Below are positions 1 to 9,324 of a DNA stretch of 64,000 nt, piece by piece. Below the pieces are notes generated by a model. It saw only the letters and a list, made by a program, of their open reading frames with translations. It was not told the origin of the DNA and searched no databases. Made by a program: the position numbers and the translations under genes. Position 1 is the stretch's first letter; each line of letters opens with the position of its first letter. This DNA is from Pedobacter chinensis. Lineage in GTDB: Bacteria; Bacteroidota; Bacteroidia; Sphingobacteriales; Sphingobacteriaceae. The DNA lies in assembly GCF_003339865.1 (NCBI RefSeq), contig NZ_QPKV01000002.1:1-64000 (forward strand), in the 5' to 3' direction.

Positions 1-960
1 ATCTGATTAGAGAGAATTTGCGAAGTTGATGAGCGTGAGGTGGCCGCAGATTATATTTGCCACTGAAACACTGAACACACAGAAACAATATTGAACTTGA
101 TTCGGTGTCAATCTGTGTTTCCGTGGCAATCTAATAAGGAAGTGGTTTGCGAAGTTGATGATCGTGAAGTGGCCGCAGATTATATTTGCCACTGAAACAC
201 TGAACAAGCGAAATAATATATAAAACTTGATTCGGTGTCAATCCGTGTTTCCGTGGCAATCTAATAAGGAAGTGGTTTGCGAAGTTGATGATCGTGAAGT
301 GGCCGCAGATTATATTTGCCACTGAAACACTGAACAAGCGAAATAATATATAAAACTTGATTCGGTGTCAATCCGTGTTTCCGTGGCAATCTAATAAGGA
401 AGTGGTTTGCGAAGTTGATGATCGTGAAGTGGCCGCAGATTATATTTGCCACTGAAACGCTGAACACACAGAAACAATATTGAACTTGATTCGGTGTCAA
501 TCTGTGTTTCCGTGGCCATCTGATTAGGGAGAAGTTTGCAAAGTTGATGATCGTGAGGTGGCCACAGATTATATTTGTCACTGAAACACTGAACAAGCGA
601 AATAATATATAAAACTTGATTCGGTGTCAATCCGTGTTTCCGTGGCAATCTAATAAGGAAGTGGTTTGCGAAGTTGATGATCGTGAAGTGGCCGCAGATT
701 ATATTTGCCACTGAAGCACTGAGCACGCGAAGTAATATATAAAACTTGATTCGGTGTCAATCTGTGTTTCCGTGGCCATCTGATTGGGAGGGAAGCTTGC
801 GAAGTTGATGATCGTGAAGTGGCCGCAGATTATATTTGCCACGGAAACACTGAACACACAGAAACAATATTGAACTTGATTCCGTGTCAATCTGTGTTTC
901 CGTGGCAATCTAATAAGGAAGTGGTTCGCGAAGTTGATGATCATGAAGTAAAAGGGAGAA
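1..960. repeat. Tandem array, about 130-bp unit, seven to eight copies
   Basis: The phrase GAAGTTGATG recurs at 22, 151, 281, 411, 540 (variant), 670, 801 and 930, so the period is 129-131 bp. Each unit carries GTGGCCGCAGATTATATTTG, GCCACTGAAACAC and GTGTTTCCGTGGC. The last two are near-perfect inverted repeats, so each unit could fold into a 13-bp stem with a loop of about 43 nt. Copies differ by scattered substitutions. The array runs to the left window edge and may continue. No credible gene lies inside; the peptides read through it are repeat artefacts. Confidence 0.95.
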
Positions 961-964
961 GATT

Positions 965-1228
965 CTACATCTTCATTTTAAAATGCGTTAAAAAGTAGAT
1001 GATGCAGATCACAATAATTGAATTCAGAGTAAGCAGTAACCATGCAATAACAGATTTCCTATCTTTCATTAAACCGATAAAAGAAGTCACGTAAGCCATT
1101 ACCATAAGCGCTAAAAATAAATCGATCACACTAACGCCAAGGAAAGAATATCCTCCTAAAAAGAATATCAGTAAGCCTAGTATCAGAAACGCTATAGAGG
1201 CAAGGATGTAAAGTTTGTTATGTTTCAT
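965..1228 (-). CDS. Small integral membrane protein, unknown function
   Basis: This 87-residue protein is almost entirely hydrophobic. Three membrane segments can be seen at about residues 7-29, 32-54 and 60-82, with a short basic loop (KDRKS) before the last. The family is not recognised. Its ATG lies 30 nt after the stop of the secreted amidohydrolase on the same strand, so the two are probably co-transcribed. No catalytic motif or signal cleavage site is visible. It ends right beside the 130-bp repeat array. A function cannot be assigned. Confidence 0.7.
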   Translation of the reverse strand: MKHNKLYILASIAFLILGLLIFFLGGYSFLGVSVIDLFLALMVMAYVTSFIGLMKDRKSVIAWLLLTLNSIIVICIIYFLTHFKMKM

Positions 1229-1258
1229 TCAGTTGAATCTGCCGTCACTTTCTTTAAG

Positions 1259-4200
1259 TTAATCACAATGAGGAACTGTAAAAGTCCAGGTTTCTGATTC
1301 TCCGTTCGGAATAACGTATCCGTTTCCTCTTGCATCCTCAAACCATAATTTTCCGCGAAGTTTTTCTCTGGTGCCCACTTCATTCATGGTAGCGCTATCA
1401 TAAAGACGACCGTTAATCATCACATATTTAATCTTTTCAGAATTACGGATATCATCCAAAGGGTTCGCATCCATAATAACTAAATCGGCTAATTTTCCAA
1501 CTTCTAAAGAACCAATTTCTTTATTCATCCCCAAATAACTTGCACCGTTTAATGTGGCATTTCTAATCGCCTGTAGTGGGGAAAAACCACCTTGAACCAT
1601 CATCCAAAGTTCCCAATGCGCACCTAAACCCTGAATTTGTCCGTGAGCACCCAGGTTTACTTTTGTACCGCCATCAGCAATTTGTTTAGTTGCTTTTGCA
1701 ATATCAATATGGTTATAGTCGCTATATTCTGAAGTGGTTCTGCGCCTTGACCTGGAATCGATAATTGAACGTGGCGTATAAGTCATTAATTTTTCATTCT
1801 CCCAAACATTCGTTCTGTCGTACCAATAATTTTCGCCCCATTGGCCGCCATAAGCTACAATCAGCGTTGGGGTATAACCAACCTCGGTATTGTTCCAAAG
1901 TGTGGTTACATCTTTATAAACAGGTAAAACAGGAATGCTGTGTTCAATCCCGGTATGACCATCTGCTACCATATTCATATTGTGGAAAAAAGTTGAACCA
2001 CCTTCAGGTACCACTTCCATTTTTAACTGGCGGGCAGCTTCCAGAATTTGCTGACGTTGCTCTCTGCGTGGTTGATTGTAAGATTTTACAGAAAATGCTC
2101 CAACTGCTTTTAATCTGCGAAGATGGGTCAAAGCATCATCTAAACTGTTAATAACAACTTTGAAATCGCCATCTGCACCGTAAAGAATCGAACCTGTTGA
2201 ATAAACCCGTGGTCCAATCATTCTGCCTGCTTTAAGCATTTCGCTTTGACTGAAAACCATTTCCGTATTACTTGATGGATCATGCGAAGTGGTAACACCA
2301 AAAGCCAGGTTTGCCATATAACTCCAATCACTTTGTGGGGTAATCCCATCAGGACTGGTGCGTAAATGAGCATGAACATCAACAATTCCAGGCATTATCG
2401 TTTTGCCATGCACGTCAATCACTTTTGCGTTAGCTGGAATATTAACGGCATCAACTTTTCCAATTGTCGTGATTTTATTGCCGTCTGTTAAAATCGTACC
2501 ATTTTCAATTACTTCATCGCCCTTCATAGAGATGATTCTTGCACCTTTCAAAGCGACAATTCCTGTTGGAGCATCGCTTTTTAGTGTCAGATTGATATCA
2601 ACTGAACTGGGCTGAGTTTTAGGAGTAGAACCATCGAAATTGAAAGCACTGTTTACATCAATGGTAAAATATTTTGGTCCTAAAGTCCAGTGTAAGTTTT
2701 TGCTGTCAGCACTCCATTGCATGTAGGTTCCGCCATCAGTAGTAACTTTTGCAACAGGGATAGCTTTATTTCCTGCTGATGCGTCCTGGGCAGTTCCAAC
2801 ATTGATCATCGGAGTGATATAAACATTAAAAAGTTCATTAAAAGCAAGCCACTTATTATCAGGACTAACCACAAACTGATTAGCGTACTGAGAGGTAAAA
2901 TGCGTTCTTTCATTTGCTCCGTTTAAATCAATGCTTTTTAATGCTTTTTTGCCATCAGCATAACTTTGAAAATAGATGCGGGTATCGGTATTGTTAAAGG
3001 ATGGTTTGATGCCACTTTCAGAAACCAATGTTTTAGCTCCTCCATTTGCAGGGATAATGAAAATTCCTGTTCCCCGACCATAATTATAACCTAAAACATC
3101 ATTTCCGCTTCCTTTTCTAAAAACAATTTTATCGCCTTTGGTTGAATATTGAGGCGAATAATAAAATCCTTTTTCATCACTTAAGGTAATCGTTTTTCCG
3201 GATTTGATTTCTGTTCTTTTTATTGCTCCACGAAGTTCATCGCTCCAGGTAGTATAAACTATAAATTTTCCGTCAGGACTAAAGCTCGGTTCAAATTCAA
3301 AATCCATTCCATTGGTCAGCCTTTCTGGTTTGCCGCCACCCAATTCTTGTTTATAAAGGAAACCGGCAGCATTAAAAACAATTGTTTTTCCATCAGGAGA
3401 TGTTGTTAATTGCCTCAACATTTTAGCCGAAAAATCATTGCTAAAAACCTGTTGCTCAAAATGTAAAGATTTTTGAACAGTTTGAATGGTATTTGCCTGA
3501 AAAGGAATAATTGAATTTACCAGTGTTCCGATTTCAGTTTTTCTGATCTTTCCCTTCGCATAAAATACCAAACTTTTACTATCTGGTGTCCAGGCGAAGT
3601 TCGGGTAAACGCCAAAAATGGCCCAGGTTTCTTGCTGATCGTGAGATAAATCTTCATTTACCGGCCATTCCTCTCCGGTTTTTAGATTTTGAACGTAAAG
3701 TGTCGATTTCAAGCGGACACGCTTAACAAAAGCGATTAAGTTTCCATCAGGAGAAACCTGCGGACAGCAGGCGCCGCCTTGTTCATTAATCAGCGTAGTT
3801 AGCTTGCCAGTAGTTAAATCCAATTGTCGAATGGCATAAATTGTTCCGTTCGGGTCTTTACTGTATTCGAAATTTGGCCCCGGACTTACGTCTTCACTAA
3901 AATAAACATATCTGCCGTCGGGTGAAACATTTGGTTCTCCGGCATCTTGTTGGTCATTTTTACGTTTCGTTAACTGAACACCGTCGCCACCATTTATACT
4001 GTACATCCACATTTCTCCGGCACCCAAAGAGCGTCCGGCAGTAAAGTGTTTACGGGCAATGATATATTCACTATTTGGCATCCAGGTAGCATTATTTAAA
4101 AGCCTGAAGGTTTCTTTGGTAATCTGCTTTTTACCGGAACCATCACGATTCATGATCCAGATGTTATCGCCACCACTCTTATCGCTCGTATAAGAAATAT

Positions 4201-4486
4201 ATTTTCCGTTTGGACTAAACCTTGGCTGCACATCCCAGGCTATGCCTCCGCTTATTAACCTCGCAACGCCGCCAGAAATTGGCATAATGTAAATATCGCC
4301 TAATAAATCAAAAACGATTTCCTGTCCATCTGCACTAACATCAAGGTTCATCCAGGTGCCTTCATCAGTATTTAAAGTGAAATTTTTCGTTGTGCCTTGA
4401 TATTTTTCTACATCCCATTTCTTTTCCTGGGCATTTGAAGTGAAAAATAATAGAGAAAGAGCAGATAGAAAATAGAGGTGTTTCAT
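1259..4486 (-). CDS. Secreted amidohydrolase with N-terminal TolB-like propeller
   Basis: The ATG at 4486 is chosen because it gives a clean signal peptide (MKHLYFLSALSLLFFTSNAQ); upstream in-frame codons would only bury it. The 1075-residue product has two parts. Residues about 30-600 hold repeated SPDGK/SPNGKY strands typical of a PD40/TolB-type beta-propeller. From about 640 an amidohydrolase-superfamily domain follows, with the metal-binding motif DVHAHL near residue 705, later conserved histidines (IEHS, GAHGQ) and the C-terminal GSLEVGKLADLVIMD segment seen in imidazolonepropionase/dihydroorotase relatives. It should hydrolyse an amide or cyclic amide outside the cytoplasm; the substrate is unknown. 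The family is common in Bacteroidota. A small membrane protein follows 30 nt downstream. Confidence 0.9.
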   Translation of the reverse strand: MKHLYFLSALSLLFFTSNAQEKKWDVEKYQGTTKNFTLNTDEGTWMNLDVSADGQEIVFDLLGDIYIMPISGGVARLISGGIAWDVQPRFSPNGKYISYTSDKSGGDNIWIMNRDGSGKKQITKETFRLLNNATWMPNSEYIIARKHFTAGRSLGAGEMWMYSINGGDGVQLTKRKNDQQDAGEPNVSPDGRYVYFSEDVSPGPNFEYSKDPNGTIYAIRQLDLTTGKLTTLINEQGGACCPQVSPDGNLIAFVKRVRLKSTLYVQNLKTGEEWPVNEDLSHDQQETWAIFGVYPNFAWTPDSKSLVFYAKGKIRKTEIGTLVNSIIPFQANTIQTVQKSLHFEQQVFSNDFSAKMLRQLTTSPDGKTIVFNAAGFLYKQELGGGKPERLTNGMDFEFEPSFSPDGKFIVYTTWSDELRGAIKRTEIKSGKTITLSDEKGFYYSPQYSTKGDKIVFRKGSGNDVLGYNYGRGTGIFIIPANGGAKTLVSESGIKPSFNNTDTRIYFQSYADGKKALKSIDLNGANERTHFTSQYANQFVVSPDNKWLAFNELFNVYITPMINVGTAQDASAGNKAIPVAKVTTDGGTYMQWSADSKNLHWTLGPKYFTIDVNSAFNFDGSTPKTQPSSVDINLTLKSDAPTGIVALKGARIISMKGDEVIENGTILTDGNKITTIGKVDAVNIPANAKVIDVHGKTIMPGIVDVHAHLRTSPDGITPQSDWSYMANLAFGVTTSHDPSSNTEMVFSQSEMLKAGRMIGPRVYSTGSILYGADGDFKVVINSLDDALTHLRRLKAVGAFSVKSYNQPRREQRQQILEAARQLKMEVVPEGGSTFFHNMNMVADGHTGIEHSIPVLPVYKDVTTLWNNTEVGYTPTLIVAYGGQWGENYWYDRTNVWENEKLMTYTPRSIIDSRSRRRTTSEYSDYNHIDIAKATKQIADGGTKVNLGAHGQIQGLGAHWELWMMVQGGFSPLQAIRNATLNGASYLGMNKEIGSLEVGKLADLVIMDANPLDDIRNSEKIKYVMINGRLYDSATMNEVGTREKLRGKLWFEDARGNGYVIPNGESETWTFTVPHCD

Positions 4487-4557
4487 TAAATTTTGATTAA
4501 TTGAAGCGCAATTTAGCAATATCAATAGCTTTTTTATAGTTTTGATACCGCCGATTT

Positions 4558-6450
4558 ATGACAGCAATAGAGATTTTACAAAAATATTGGGGACACCAGG
4601 CTTTCCGGCCGTTACAGCAAGAAATTATTACCTCGGTTTTGGAAGGAAAAGATAGTTTAGCGCTTTTGCCCACCGGAGGAGGTAAATCCATTTGTTTTCA
4701 GGTTCCGGCTTTAGTTAAGGAAGGAATTTGCATTGTGGTTTCGCCACTTATCGCCTTAATGAAAGATCAGGTTGAAAATCTAAAATCAAAAGGTATTGAG
4801 GCCATAGCGATTTATGCCGGAATGGGTAAACGGGAAATTGATATTTTATTGGATAACTGCATTTATGGCAAAATCAAATTCCTTTATTTATCGCCCGAAA
4901 GATTGCTTTCAGATTTAGTTCGGGTACGAATTTCGTACATGAATGTTAACCTGATTGCGGTTGATGAGGCACATTGTATTTCGCAATGGGGCTATGATTT
5001 CAGACCGCCTTATCTACAAATTTCTAAGTTGAGGGAAATTCTTCCCGATATACCTGTTTTAGCCTTAACGGCAACTGCCACTGAGTTTGTTCGTCAGGAT
5101 ATTATTGAAAAACTGGAGATGAAAGATCCGCAGGTTTTTATTAAAAGTTTTGCCCGTGATAACTTAAGCTATGTTGTTTTCGGACAGGAAGATAAATATA
5201 AGAAGCTGATTGATATTTGCAGAAATGTAAAGGGAACAGGATTGGTTTATGTTAGGAATCGGAGAGAAACCGCTGAAGTTTCAAATTTTATCAATCGCAA
5301 TCAAATTAAAGCAGATTTTTACCATGCAGGTTTAGAGAGAGATGTGCGTTTTCAAAAACAAGAAGATTGGAAACAGAACAAAACCCGGATCATTGTTGCC
5401 ACCAATGCATTTGGAATGGGGATTGATAAAGCCGATGTTCGTTTTGTGGTACATTTAGATTTGCCTGAAAGTTTAGAAGCGTATTATCAGGAAGCGGGTA
5501 GAGCAGGACGTGATGAAAAACGAAGTTATGCGGTTTTACTGGCCAATCAATCTGATGTTTTGAGTCTGGAATCAAGGTATATTAACAGTTTTCCATCTCC
5601 GGAAGAAATCAGAAAAACTTACCATTATTTAGGAAATTATTTCCAATTGGCCTTTGGAGCAGGAGAGGGATTAACGTTTACTTTTGATATAGCTGATTTT
5701 TGTAAAAGATTTAATGTTAGTGTTTTAAAAACCATTTCTGCACTTAAGTTTTTAGAACATGATGGATATATCACGGTATCAGAAAGTGTTTTCCTGCCAT
5801 CAAGGCTTATGTTTATTGTTAGCCATGAAGATGTATATCGTTTTCAAATTGAAAATAAAGCTTACGATGGCGTGATCAAAACTATTTTACGATCGTATGG
5901 TGGTGCTTTTGATGGATTTGTAAAAATAAATGAGGCAGATTTGGCTAAAAAATTAGGCTTATCTTTTAAAGATGTAATCGTACTGTTAAATAAATTACAA
6001 TCTATAGAAATGCTTACCTACATTCAGCAAACTGATCAGCCACAATTACAATATGTTCGTTCGCGGGTAGATATGGACCATTTTGATCTTGACGTGAAAT
6101 ATTTAGAATTGAGAAAGGAAATTTTACTAAAACAGGTTAATGCAGTTGTTGCTTATACCTCTACCAATAAATGCCGGAGCATACAACTTCTAAACTATTT
6201 CGATGAGCGCAATGCAGGCAAGTGCGGTGTTTGTGATGTTTGCCTGGCCGAAAAAAGAGCAGAGAATGAAGTTCAAATGAATGATGAAATCGAATTTGAA
6301 ATTGTTTCTTTGTTGCAGCAGCAACCTTTAAGCTTGGATGATCTGGTTACCAATATAAAAAATGGTGCTGAAAATGAACGCATCGATGCCATTCGCGAAT
6401 TATTAGATGCCGGCAAGATAAAAACTGATGGGAAGAAATATTATCTTTAG
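4558..6450 (+). CDS. recQ: RecQ-family ATP-dependent DNA helicase
   Basis: This 630-residue superfamily-2 helicase unwinds DNA 3'-5' in recombination and repair. Visible motifs are the Walker A LPTGGGKS near residue 40, DEAHCISQWGYDFRP near 136, LTATAT, and the C-terminal helicase block ATNAFGMGIDK with QEAGRAGRD. The RecQ zinc site shows as CRSIQLL and CGVCDVC at about 539-562. The last 70 residues look like a winged-helix tail rather than an HRDC domain, so this is an HRDC-less RecQ. The start is an ATG 71 bp from the divergent amidohydrolase. Downstream lies a 93-bp tandem array instead of an obvious terminator. Confidence 0.95.
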   Translation: MTAIEILQKYWGHQAFRPLQQEIITSVLEGKDSLALLPTGGGKSICFQVPALVKEGICIVVSPLIALMKDQVENLKSKGIEAIAIYAGMGKREIDILLDNCIYGKIKFLYLSPERLLSDLVRVRISYMNVNLIAVDEAHCISQWGYDFRPPYLQISKLREILPDIPVLALTATATEFVRQDIIEKLEMKDPQVFIKSFARDNLSYVVFGQEDKYKKLIDICRNVKGTGLVYVRNRRETAEVSNFINRNQIKADFYHAGLERDVRFQKQEDWKQNKTRIIVATNAFGMGIDKADVRFVVHLDLPESLEAYYQEAGRAGRDEKRSYAVLLANQSDVLSLESRYINSFPSPEEIRKTYHYLGNYFQLAFGAGEGLTFTFDIADFCKRFNVSVLKTISALKFLEHDGYITVSESVFLPSRLMFIVSHEDVYRFQIENKAYDGVIKTILRSYGGAFDGFVKINEADLAKKLGLSFKDVIVLLNKLQSIEMLTYIQQTDQPQLQYVRSRVDMDHFDLDVKYLELRKEILLKQVNAVVAYTSTNKCRSIQLLNYFDERNAGKCGVCDVCLAEKRAENEVQMNDEIEFEIVSLLQQQPLSLDDLVTNIKNGAENERIDAIRELLDAGKIKTDGKKYYL

Positions 6451-6991
6451 CGAGGAAAGGTTAATCTCTTTCTTGGCGAGAAAAGGTTAATTGTTTAAAC
6501 TGTCGAAACTGGTTAATCGAATTGCAGTTCGTGACTTAAGCATTTAACAAGAGTTAATCTCTTTCTTGGCGAGAAAAGGTTAATTGTTTAAACTGTCGAA
6601 ACTGGTTAATCGAATTGCAGTTCGTGACTTAAGCATTTAACAAGAGTTAACCTCTTTCTTAGTGAGAAATGGTTAATTGTTTGAACTGTCGAAACCGGTT
6701 AATCAAATTGCAGTTCATGACTTAACCGTTTAACAAGAGTTAACCTCTTTCTTGGCGAGAAAAGGTTAATTGTTTGAACTGTCGAAACTGGTTAATCGAA
6801 TTGCAGTTCATGACTTAACCGTTTAACAAGAGTTAACCTCTTTCTTGGCGAGAAAAGGTTAATTGTTTAAACTGTCGAAACCGGTTAATCGAAATTGCAG
6901 TTCATGATTTAACCGTTTAATGACAGTTAACCAATTAACCAATTTATACAATTAACCTCTTTTTAAATACAGTTAACCTCTTTAAAAACAA
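6451..6991. repeat. Tandem array, 93-bp unit, five copies
   Basis: The phrase TTAA(T/C)CTCTTTCTTGGCGAG begins at 6461, 6554, 6647, 6740 and 6833, an exact 93-bp period. Each unit carries GGTTAATTGTTT, AACTGTCGAAAC, GGTTAATCGAATTGCAGTT and TTTAACAAGAGTTAAC. After the last unit come further loose GTTAACC boxes up to the start of the transporter gene at 6992. The whole gap between recQ and that gene is filled by this array; no gene was seen in it. Confidence 0.95.
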
Positions 6992-8299
6992 ATGATAGAA
7001 AAAAACAATAAGAAAACCATTCGTTCCTGGGCTTTCTTCGATTGGGCAAACTCTGCCTATAATTTAGTGATCACTTCGACTATTTTTCCAGCTTATTATA
7101 CCATTATTACCACTACAAAAGAACATGGAGATAAGGTGCAGTTTTTCGGAAGAACTTTTGTAAATACATCACTTTCCAATTATGCCTTATCTTTTGCGTA
7201 CCTCGTTATGGCTTTCGCTTTACCTATTTTATCATCAATAGCAGATAGAAGGGGTAATAAAAAATCATTCATGAAATTTTTTACCTATATGGGTGGTTTG
7301 GCATGTATAGCATTGTATTTTTTTAAGCTGGATACTTTGGAAATGAGTATTATTTTCTTTGCGCTGGCGGCGATGGGTTACATCGGAGGTGTGCTTTTCA
7401 GTAATTCTTATTTACCAGAAATTGCAACAGAAGATCATCAGGATAGGGTAAGCGCACAAGGTTTTTCTTACGGTTACATTGGTTCGGTTATATTACAGTT
7501 AATATGCTTTCTGTTTGTTTTAAAACCTGAGTGGTTTGGAATCGTTGATGCATCATTTCCTCCACGATTATCATTTCTTTTAGTTGGAGTATGGTGGATC
7601 GCTTTTTCGCAAATCCCTTTTACGGTTCTGCCAGGCGGAACTCCTCAGGCTGGAAAAATAAAGACAAACATCATTAAAGATGGATTCAGCGAATTATCTA
7701 AAGTTTGGGGACAATTGAAGCAAATCAAAAAGTTAAAAGGATTTCTTTTCTCCTTTTTTTTCTATTCAATGGGCGTTCAAACTATCATGTTGGCTGCTGC
7801 TGGCTTCGCCGAAAAAACATTAAAGCTTGGAACTGCAAAACTGATCGCAGTGATATTAATTATTCAGCTTGTGGCTATTCCAGGAGCCTTATTAATGTCG
7901 TACCTGGCCAAAAAGATTGGAAACGTAAATGTTTTAATCATGGTTGTTTTAATATGGATTGGCTGTTGTGTTTATGGCTATTTCATTACCAACGAATATC
8001 AGTTTTATTCCCTGGCTGCAATTGTAGGCTTAATCATGGGTGGAATCCAGTCTTTATCACGTTCTACTTATTCGAAATATTTACCGATAAATACGCCAGA
8101 TACCACATCATTTTTTAGCTTTTATGATGTAACAGAAAAACTGGCTATTGTAATCGGGCTTTTTAGTTTTGCTTATATTGAAGATTTGACAGGAAATATT
8201 CGCTACTCCATTATCGCTTTGGCATCATTTTTTATAATCGGATTGGTGTTTTTAGCAATCTTGAGAAAAATCGAACACAAAGAATTGCTAAAATTGTAA
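6992..8299 (+). CDS. MFS transporter, UMF1 (Atg22-like) family
   Basis: This 435-residue polytopic protein begins with KKTIRSWAFFDWANSAYN, the signature start of the UMF1/Atg22-like branch of the major facilitator superfamily. About twelve hydrophobic segments can be traced, with the loop SSIADRRGNKK after the second or third helix acting as the MFS motif-A equivalent. Transport substrate is not predictable for bacterial members; yeast Atg22 exports amino acids from the vacuole, but that should not be carried over. It lies directly after the 93-bp array and 21 nt before the LutA-like gene on the same strand, so the two probably share a transcript. Confidence 0.85.
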   Translation: MIEKNNKKTIRSWAFFDWANSAYNLVITSTIFPAYYTIITTTKEHGDKVQFFGRTFVNTSLSNYALSFAYLVMAFALPILSSIADRRGNKKSFMKFFTYMGGLACIALYFFKLDTLEMSIIFFALAAMGYIGGVLFSNSYLPEIATEDHQDRVSAQGFSYGYIGSVILQLICFLFVLKPEWFGIVDASFPPRLSFLLVGVWWIAFSQIPFTVLPGGTPQAGKIKTNIIKDGFSELSKVWGQLKQIKKLKGFLFSFFFYSMGVQTIMLAAAGFAEKTLKLGTAKLIAVILIIQLVAIPGALLMSYLAKKIGNVNVLIMVVLIWIGCCVYGYFITNEYQFYSLAAIVGLIMGGIQSLSRSTYSKYLPINTPDTTSFFSFYDVTEKLAIVIGLFSFAYIEDLTGNIRYSIIALASFFIIGLVFLAILRKIEHKELLKL

Positions 8300-8320
8300 G
8301 TTTGTAGCCTGAAGAATATT

Positions 8321-9058
8321 ATGAAAGTAGAATTATTTGTACCCTGTTTTGTAGATCAATTATATCCCGAAACCGCTTTTAATACATTGAGATTATTGGA
8401 AAAATCGGGCTGTAAGGTAGAATATAACTCAAAACAGACTTGTTGTGGCCAACCTGCTTACAATGCTGGTTATTGGGATGAGGCAAAAGAAGTAGGCACA
8501 AAATTCTTAAACGATTTTACTGAAAATACCTACGTGGTTGCACCTTCTGCCTCGTGTGTTGGAATGGTAAAAGGCGGTTATAATGATTTATTTACCAATA
8601 CCATTGTTCATAATAAATGTCGCAGTTTACAATCAAACATCTGGGAGCTTTCTGATTTTTTAATCAATGTGGCTAAAAAGGATTACTTTGGGGCAGAGCT
8701 GGAAGGTAAAGCTGTTTATCATGATTCCTGCAGTGCACTACGTGAATGTAAAATCAAAGATGAGCCTCGCCAGCTCTTATCAAAAGTTCATGGACTGGAA
8801 ATGCTCGAAATGGAAGATACAGACATGTGCTGTGGCTTTGGTGGAACATTTGCGGTTAAATTTGATGCAATTTCATCTGCCATGGCAGAACAGAAAGTTA
8901 ATCATGCTTTGGCGCAACAGGCTGATTATATTATCTCTACAGATTTATCATGTCTTTTACATCTTCAAGGTTATATCGATAAAAACAATTTGCCGATTAA
9001 AACCATGCATATTGCAGATGTTTTATGTAACGGTTGGCTAGAAAGCACTGAATATTAA
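8321..9058 (+). CDS. lutA: LutA/YkgE-like (Fe-S)-binding cysteine-rich protein
   Basis: The 245-residue protein has two cysteine-rich CCG domains. The first contains CCGQPAYNAGY near residue 41; the second contains HDSCSALREC near 136 and CCGFGGTF near 170. This is the architecture and length of LutA/YkgE, one of three proteins that oxidise L-lactate to pyruvate with iron-sulfur clusters. The usual partners LutB and LutC are not in the window, so a role with another oxidoreductase is possible. The family call is firm; the lactate role is inferred. It follows the UMF1 transporter by 21 nt. Confidence 0.8.
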   Translation: MKVELFVPCFVDQLYPETAFNTLRLLEKSGCKVEYNSKQTCCGQPAYNAGYWDEAKEVGTKFLNDFTENTYVVAPSASCVGMVKGGYNDLFTNTIVHNKCRSLQSNIWELSDFLINVAKKDYFGAELEGKAVYHDSCSALRECKIKDEPRQLLSKVHGLEMLEMEDTDMCCGFGGTFAVKFDAISSAMAEQKVNHALAQQADYIISTDLSCLLHLQGYIDKNNLPIKTMHIADVLCNGWLESTEY

Positions 9059-9173
9059 ACCTCAACCCGTAAGCGGGAGAACCGATTTGTAAAAAAGAAA
9101 TTACATATCAAATTTGCTGCTCGAATGTGCGTTTTAGAACGATTTTGGAATGTCTTTAACACTTTTTAACAAG

Positions 9174-9200
9174 TTTGACGTTTTAACTATAATAACTTTG
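9174..9200 (+). promoter_or_regulatory. Possible Bacteroidota-type promoter for the DUF4412-like gene
   Basis: TTTG at 9174-9177 and TAACTTTG at 9193-9200 match the -33 (TTTG) and -7 (TAnnTTTG) elements of Bacteroidota sigma factors. The 15-bp spacing is shorter than usual, so support is limited. The site is 125 bp upstream of the chosen start at 9325. Confidence 0.35.
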
Positions 9201-9324
9201 TTAAACCTTTTTTAAACTTTCACATCTAACAAACAAAACATGAAACCATCATGATTTTTCAGACCCACACAGTGGTATGAATAAATCTGATAGCTTCATC
9301 ACAATTAAAAACAAATTTATACGG

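Noticed and set aside
7..944. Several minus-strand frames of 66-111 codons encoding a repeated FSVSVANIICGH peptide
   Set aside because: They are readings through the 130-bp tandem array. The period is not a multiple of three, the frames shift between copies and no start region or independent evidence exists.
1..960. CRISPR array interpretation of the tandem repeats
   Set aside because: Units are contiguous and similar along their whole length (130, 93, 124, 69 bp), without constant short repeats and unique spacers, and no cas genes are present.
4558..9058. Defence island around RecQ
   Set aside because: RecQ has normal motifs and its neighbours (amidohydrolase, UMF1 transporter, LutA-like protein) are metabolic; no nuclease or restriction partner is nearby.
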